Of a DNA stretch of 64,000 nt, positions 61,560-64,000 are shown piece by piece. The position numbers and the translations under genes were made by a program. The notes under the pieces are model-generated. The model ran no database searches, had not been told where the DNA came from, and saw nothing but the letters and a program-made list of their open reading frames with translations. The stretch is from Bathymodiolus brooksi (Eukaryota; Mollusca; Bivalvia; Mytilida; Modiolidae). Every line of letters starts with the position of its first letter. The first letter of the stretch is position 1. The DNA lies in assembly GCA_963680875.1 (NCBI GenBank), contig OY804576.1, positions 73,599,668 to 73,663,667 on the forward strand. The letters run 5' to 3'.

Positions 61560-62377
61560 CTTAAGGTCCAGCAAGCAATATTTCAGTCATATTCAGGATG
61601 AGAAAAGTTTGTAAGCAAAAAATCAGAAAGAGGGGACTCTGGGATGGGTCAACATGGGCAACGGCTTAACACGGGAACTTGTTTTTCTGTCTCTTCCGAC
61701 GACAAGTTGGTTCTTTTTTTATTCCCCGGGAATCCGACGGGTGACCCTGCTATAGTCGCCTTCTACGACAAACGCATATATAAAAAGTTACAATTGAAGG
61801 AATTGTCCCTAAGTGACCCCTTATATCACGGAAAGAAACAGCATCGGAATATGACAAAATAAACAACTGTGCCAGGATACGCCCCCCCCCCCCTCCCCCT
61901 CCTCTTTTATGACAATTGAAGGTCGGTTGCGCAGCGTGAGAACAGTAATTAATATTCTGCACTTTTTTAAACCAATTAATTGTATATACATGTACCATAT
62001 GAAAACTGGCGTTTTCCAAACTGACTAAAATCACACCTCTCACTTGCTCCCCCTTTTATCAATACAATGTATGTCACGACGTGACCTATCAGTAAAAGGG
62101 GGAACAAGTGAGAGATGTTATCGTACGAGGCGTGGACGGACGGACGAACAGCGGTATGCCATAATAAGCCCGTATTTTGACGGGCGTATAAAAATGAATG
62201 GCCCATATCCTGAAATTACGAATATATCATTTTTGGCCAAATTATTTTTCAAAACTTTCATCAGTTTAAAGCATTTGTCGGACTATCGGACTGTCAGACT
62301 ATCGGACTGTCGGACTATCGGACCGTCGGACTGTCGGACTATCGGACTGTCGGATTATAGCTACGGCCCCCAACATC
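60969..62377. mobile_element. 1.4-kb inverted-repeat element with repeat-built termini
   Basis: The left end (60972-61056) and right end (62270-62374) are inverted copies: ctataatccgacagtccgat followed by further agtccgac/agtccgat units and caaatgct. Both ends begin GGGG(G)-CCG. The paralogous introns (aactcatgtcagtagtg at 58872, aactaatatcagtagtg at 55434) show the uninterrupted site, so the insertion point lies within ATC, which flanks both ends (60969-60971 and 62375-62377). The interior has a 22-bp-arm hairpin (62037-62058 and 62093-62114, one mismatch), a GATT tract with a repeat tail at 61518-61605, and no transposase. Confidence 0.8.
61518..61605 (-). repeat. (GATT)n tract plus dispersed repeat tail
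   Basis: Nine or ten gatt units, then gcttaaggtccagcaagcaa and tatttcagtcatattcaggat; nested inside the 1.4-kb element. Confidence 0.75.
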
Positions 62378-62760
62378 AGTGATGTTATGCATGCATTCAG
62401 GAATCGACAACATTTCCCATGAGGTTATCCATTCTCCTTAGTTTAAAAAGGAGGTAAAATTCAAAATTGTTAAACGAGGGAAAAAATGAAAAATCCCTTT
62501 GCTTTAATATATTTTTTTCTGAGCAACATCAATTGTGTTACATCCTATCTTTATTATCCATAGTGTCGTCAGGGTCGTCAACTTGCTCAAATTAAATATT
62601 ATAAATGCATGTATAAATACGTACAGTAGATTAAGAGTCCTCTACCTGCTCAAAATCGCATAAAACTTTGTTTGAAACCACTATGAACTATAAAACTTTG
62701 CAAACTGTTTATAGATACTATCCAGCCATTTGTAAATACATTTGTAAATTAATTTTAGAG
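62378..62760 (-). other. Intron remnant of a further Ig unit, exon absent
   Basis: ggttatccattctccttagt, aaaaaggaggtaaaa, ttgttaaac and cttgctcaaatt follow in the same order as in the introns before exons 22-26, ending near ttatagatactatccagcca. An Ig exon would be expected at about 62.78 kb but is not present on either strand. Confidence 0.65.
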
Positions 62761-62989
62761 TCATATGTCATTTTATACGTGTTTTGACATAGGCACTTGA
62801 CCGATGGACCTTAATTTCCCCGTGTTTGCCACGGGGGTACGTATTTTCAGGGCTAGTAACGATGTAGGGCCTCTATTTCTGGGTGCTGGGTCCACACGAA
62901 TACTAGAAATAAACACAAGGTAAGCAACAAAATGGCGGGGTACTGCTAAATTTCTTATTATTGTCGATTTCCCTGATTTCTGAAAAATA

Positions 62990-63860
62990 AACGGATGGAA
63001 TGCACTAACCTTGTGGACCCCCATCAGCTGTTGTGCCCCTGGTTTACTGTCGTATTCGTACTATTTTGCCTATATACCCCCGACAACCTGTTGCCAAGAC
63101 CGATTGTCAACTTAGTCGGAGGTCTATTTTGGATTCTCTCGGACTCCAACGGAAAACCGCATCTGTTGCAGGTGCACTTCCATTATTTACTTCATTGTAC
63201 TTGCCATGCAAACCATAGGGAAATTTTTACTACATATTTGACATCTGAGTGTCAAAATTTTCAAAATTTAGATGACAAATGTAAACTCATATGGATCTTA
63301 AATAATGAAGACCCAACTATACTCAGATATCTTTGTCAATATCTTTTATCAACAACTATTTGATTAAATGGAATTGGAGATCTGCATTGAGCATGAGAAA
63401 GAAAATATTCTTTTTGGCATCGTCCCGTGATGCTCACTGCTGGTTATCCAAAAGCTCTGATCCCTTTCCATGTTCCAAACAATATTCCTTCCACATCAAC
63501 ATGGCCGGTCTGCACTAGACACAAGTAGGACTTTATTCCTTTTAGCATCGACTCAAGGTGTCTCTTGCAGATTGGTGATGAATCACCTGATATATATGTA
63601 TATGTTCTCTCTCATCCCCCCCCCCTCATATATATGTGAGTAAGTGTATGTACGTTTATGTGCATATATCTCTTTTCCTGCCCGAGTGTGCCTGCACCAC
63701 AATTATTGATATTTCACCGCGAATATTTAAGTTGATATATTGTTGTTGTGTATCAATCATAATTGTTATTTGTATTGTTGTTGTGTATCAATCATAATTG
63801 TTATTTGTATATGCCCTCTTGGGGCCCTGGTTTGGTTAATAAAGTTATTTCTATTTCCAA
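62990..63860 (+). pseudogene. LINE ORF2 C-terminus and 3' UTR remnant
   Basis: A frame ending at 63363 carries HFHYLLHCTCHANHRE, then FQNLDDKCKLIWILNNEDPT and ILRYLCQYL, a pattern I recognise from the far C-terminus of animal LINE polyproteins. The stretch ending ggggccctggtttggttaat plus aaagttattt near 63850 resembles a LINE 3' end. A 38-bp direct repeat (ttgttgttgtgtatcaatca...) lies at 63739-63812. The upstream part is missing; the clade is not determined. Confidence 0.55.
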
Positions 63861-64000
63861 CGTGTCTTTTGATGGCCAGTCCAGTTTTTTCCCGGGGTTT
63901 GTCAAATATGGTTCCATTGTGGCAAAGGATTGATATTTGTTAACCTGTTGTTTTTATACCTACCATGTGATTTAAAAAGACATTTCATTCTGTTTTTTCT
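63861..64000. other. Right-edge sequence
   Basis: Nothing recognised. Confidence 0.5.

Noticed and set aside
62773..63024. Minus-strand 83-aa frame as a possible 5' exon of the Ig gene
   Set aside because: No signal-peptide character followed by a phase-1 donor, and it overlaps sequence next to a LINE remnant.

Overview
The window is AT-rich animal nuclear DNA: split genes with GT-AG introns, tRNA-headed SINEs, non-LTR retrotransposon remnants, MITEs and many minisatellites. Short repeats ending in a 'gatatagctgaaatattg...ggcgttaaacacc' tail with CAAT/GATT tracts, and 'agctcacc...cttctcctctgaaac' repeats, are familiar to me from bivalve mollusc genomes, so a bivalve (possibly a mussel relative) is the best guess. 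That guess comes from memory of repeat families, not from a search.

Layout. 1-1.5 kb: compound minisatellite (60-bp unit running into a 36-bp unit). 3.9-5.4 kb: a SINE followed by a decayed non-LTR reverse transcriptase. 5.9-7.9 kb: a 108-bp hairpin MITE, then a larger inverted-repeat element holding a LINE scrap and a nested Tc1/mariner-type MITE. 12.0-16.4 kb (+ strand): a four-exon gene for a 205-aa two-pass membrane protein with two PPxY motifs. 16.6-20.6 kb: three minisatellites. 22.4-24.3 kb: a mariner (DD34D) with 28-bp terminal repeats, TA target duplication and a probable intron, inserted into a ~49-bp minisatellite that continues to 24.8 kb. 25.7-29.3 kb: degenerate repeats.

29.7-60.6 kb (- strand): one large immunoglobulin-superfamily receptor gene. 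From the right it has 26 Ig-domain exons, all phase 1-1, then a transmembrane exon, three small cytoplasmic exons and a last exon with the stop codon. Joined, the 31 exons stay open for 2,775 complete codons plus the stop. The Ig exons fall into three zones: four divergent membrane-proximal domains, seven intermediate ones, and fifteen very similar distal ones that arose by tandem duplication of exon plus intron. Two neighbouring distal units (offset 1,177 bp) look identical in the intron and part of the exon, but differ at about two dozen sites inside roughly 190 bp of exon. That pattern points to gene conversion or diversification aimed at the exon. The signal-peptide end is not in the window: beyond 60.6 kb the array is interrupted by a 1.4-kb inverted-repeat element, and its next unit breaks off near 62.76 kb beside a LINE 3' end.

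The Ig gene is the candidate new system: an expandable, in-frame, modular receptor ectodomain on a membrane anchor and a tyrosine-containing tail that includes one ITIM-like motif. Its function (immune recognition, adhesion, self-recognition) is inference.
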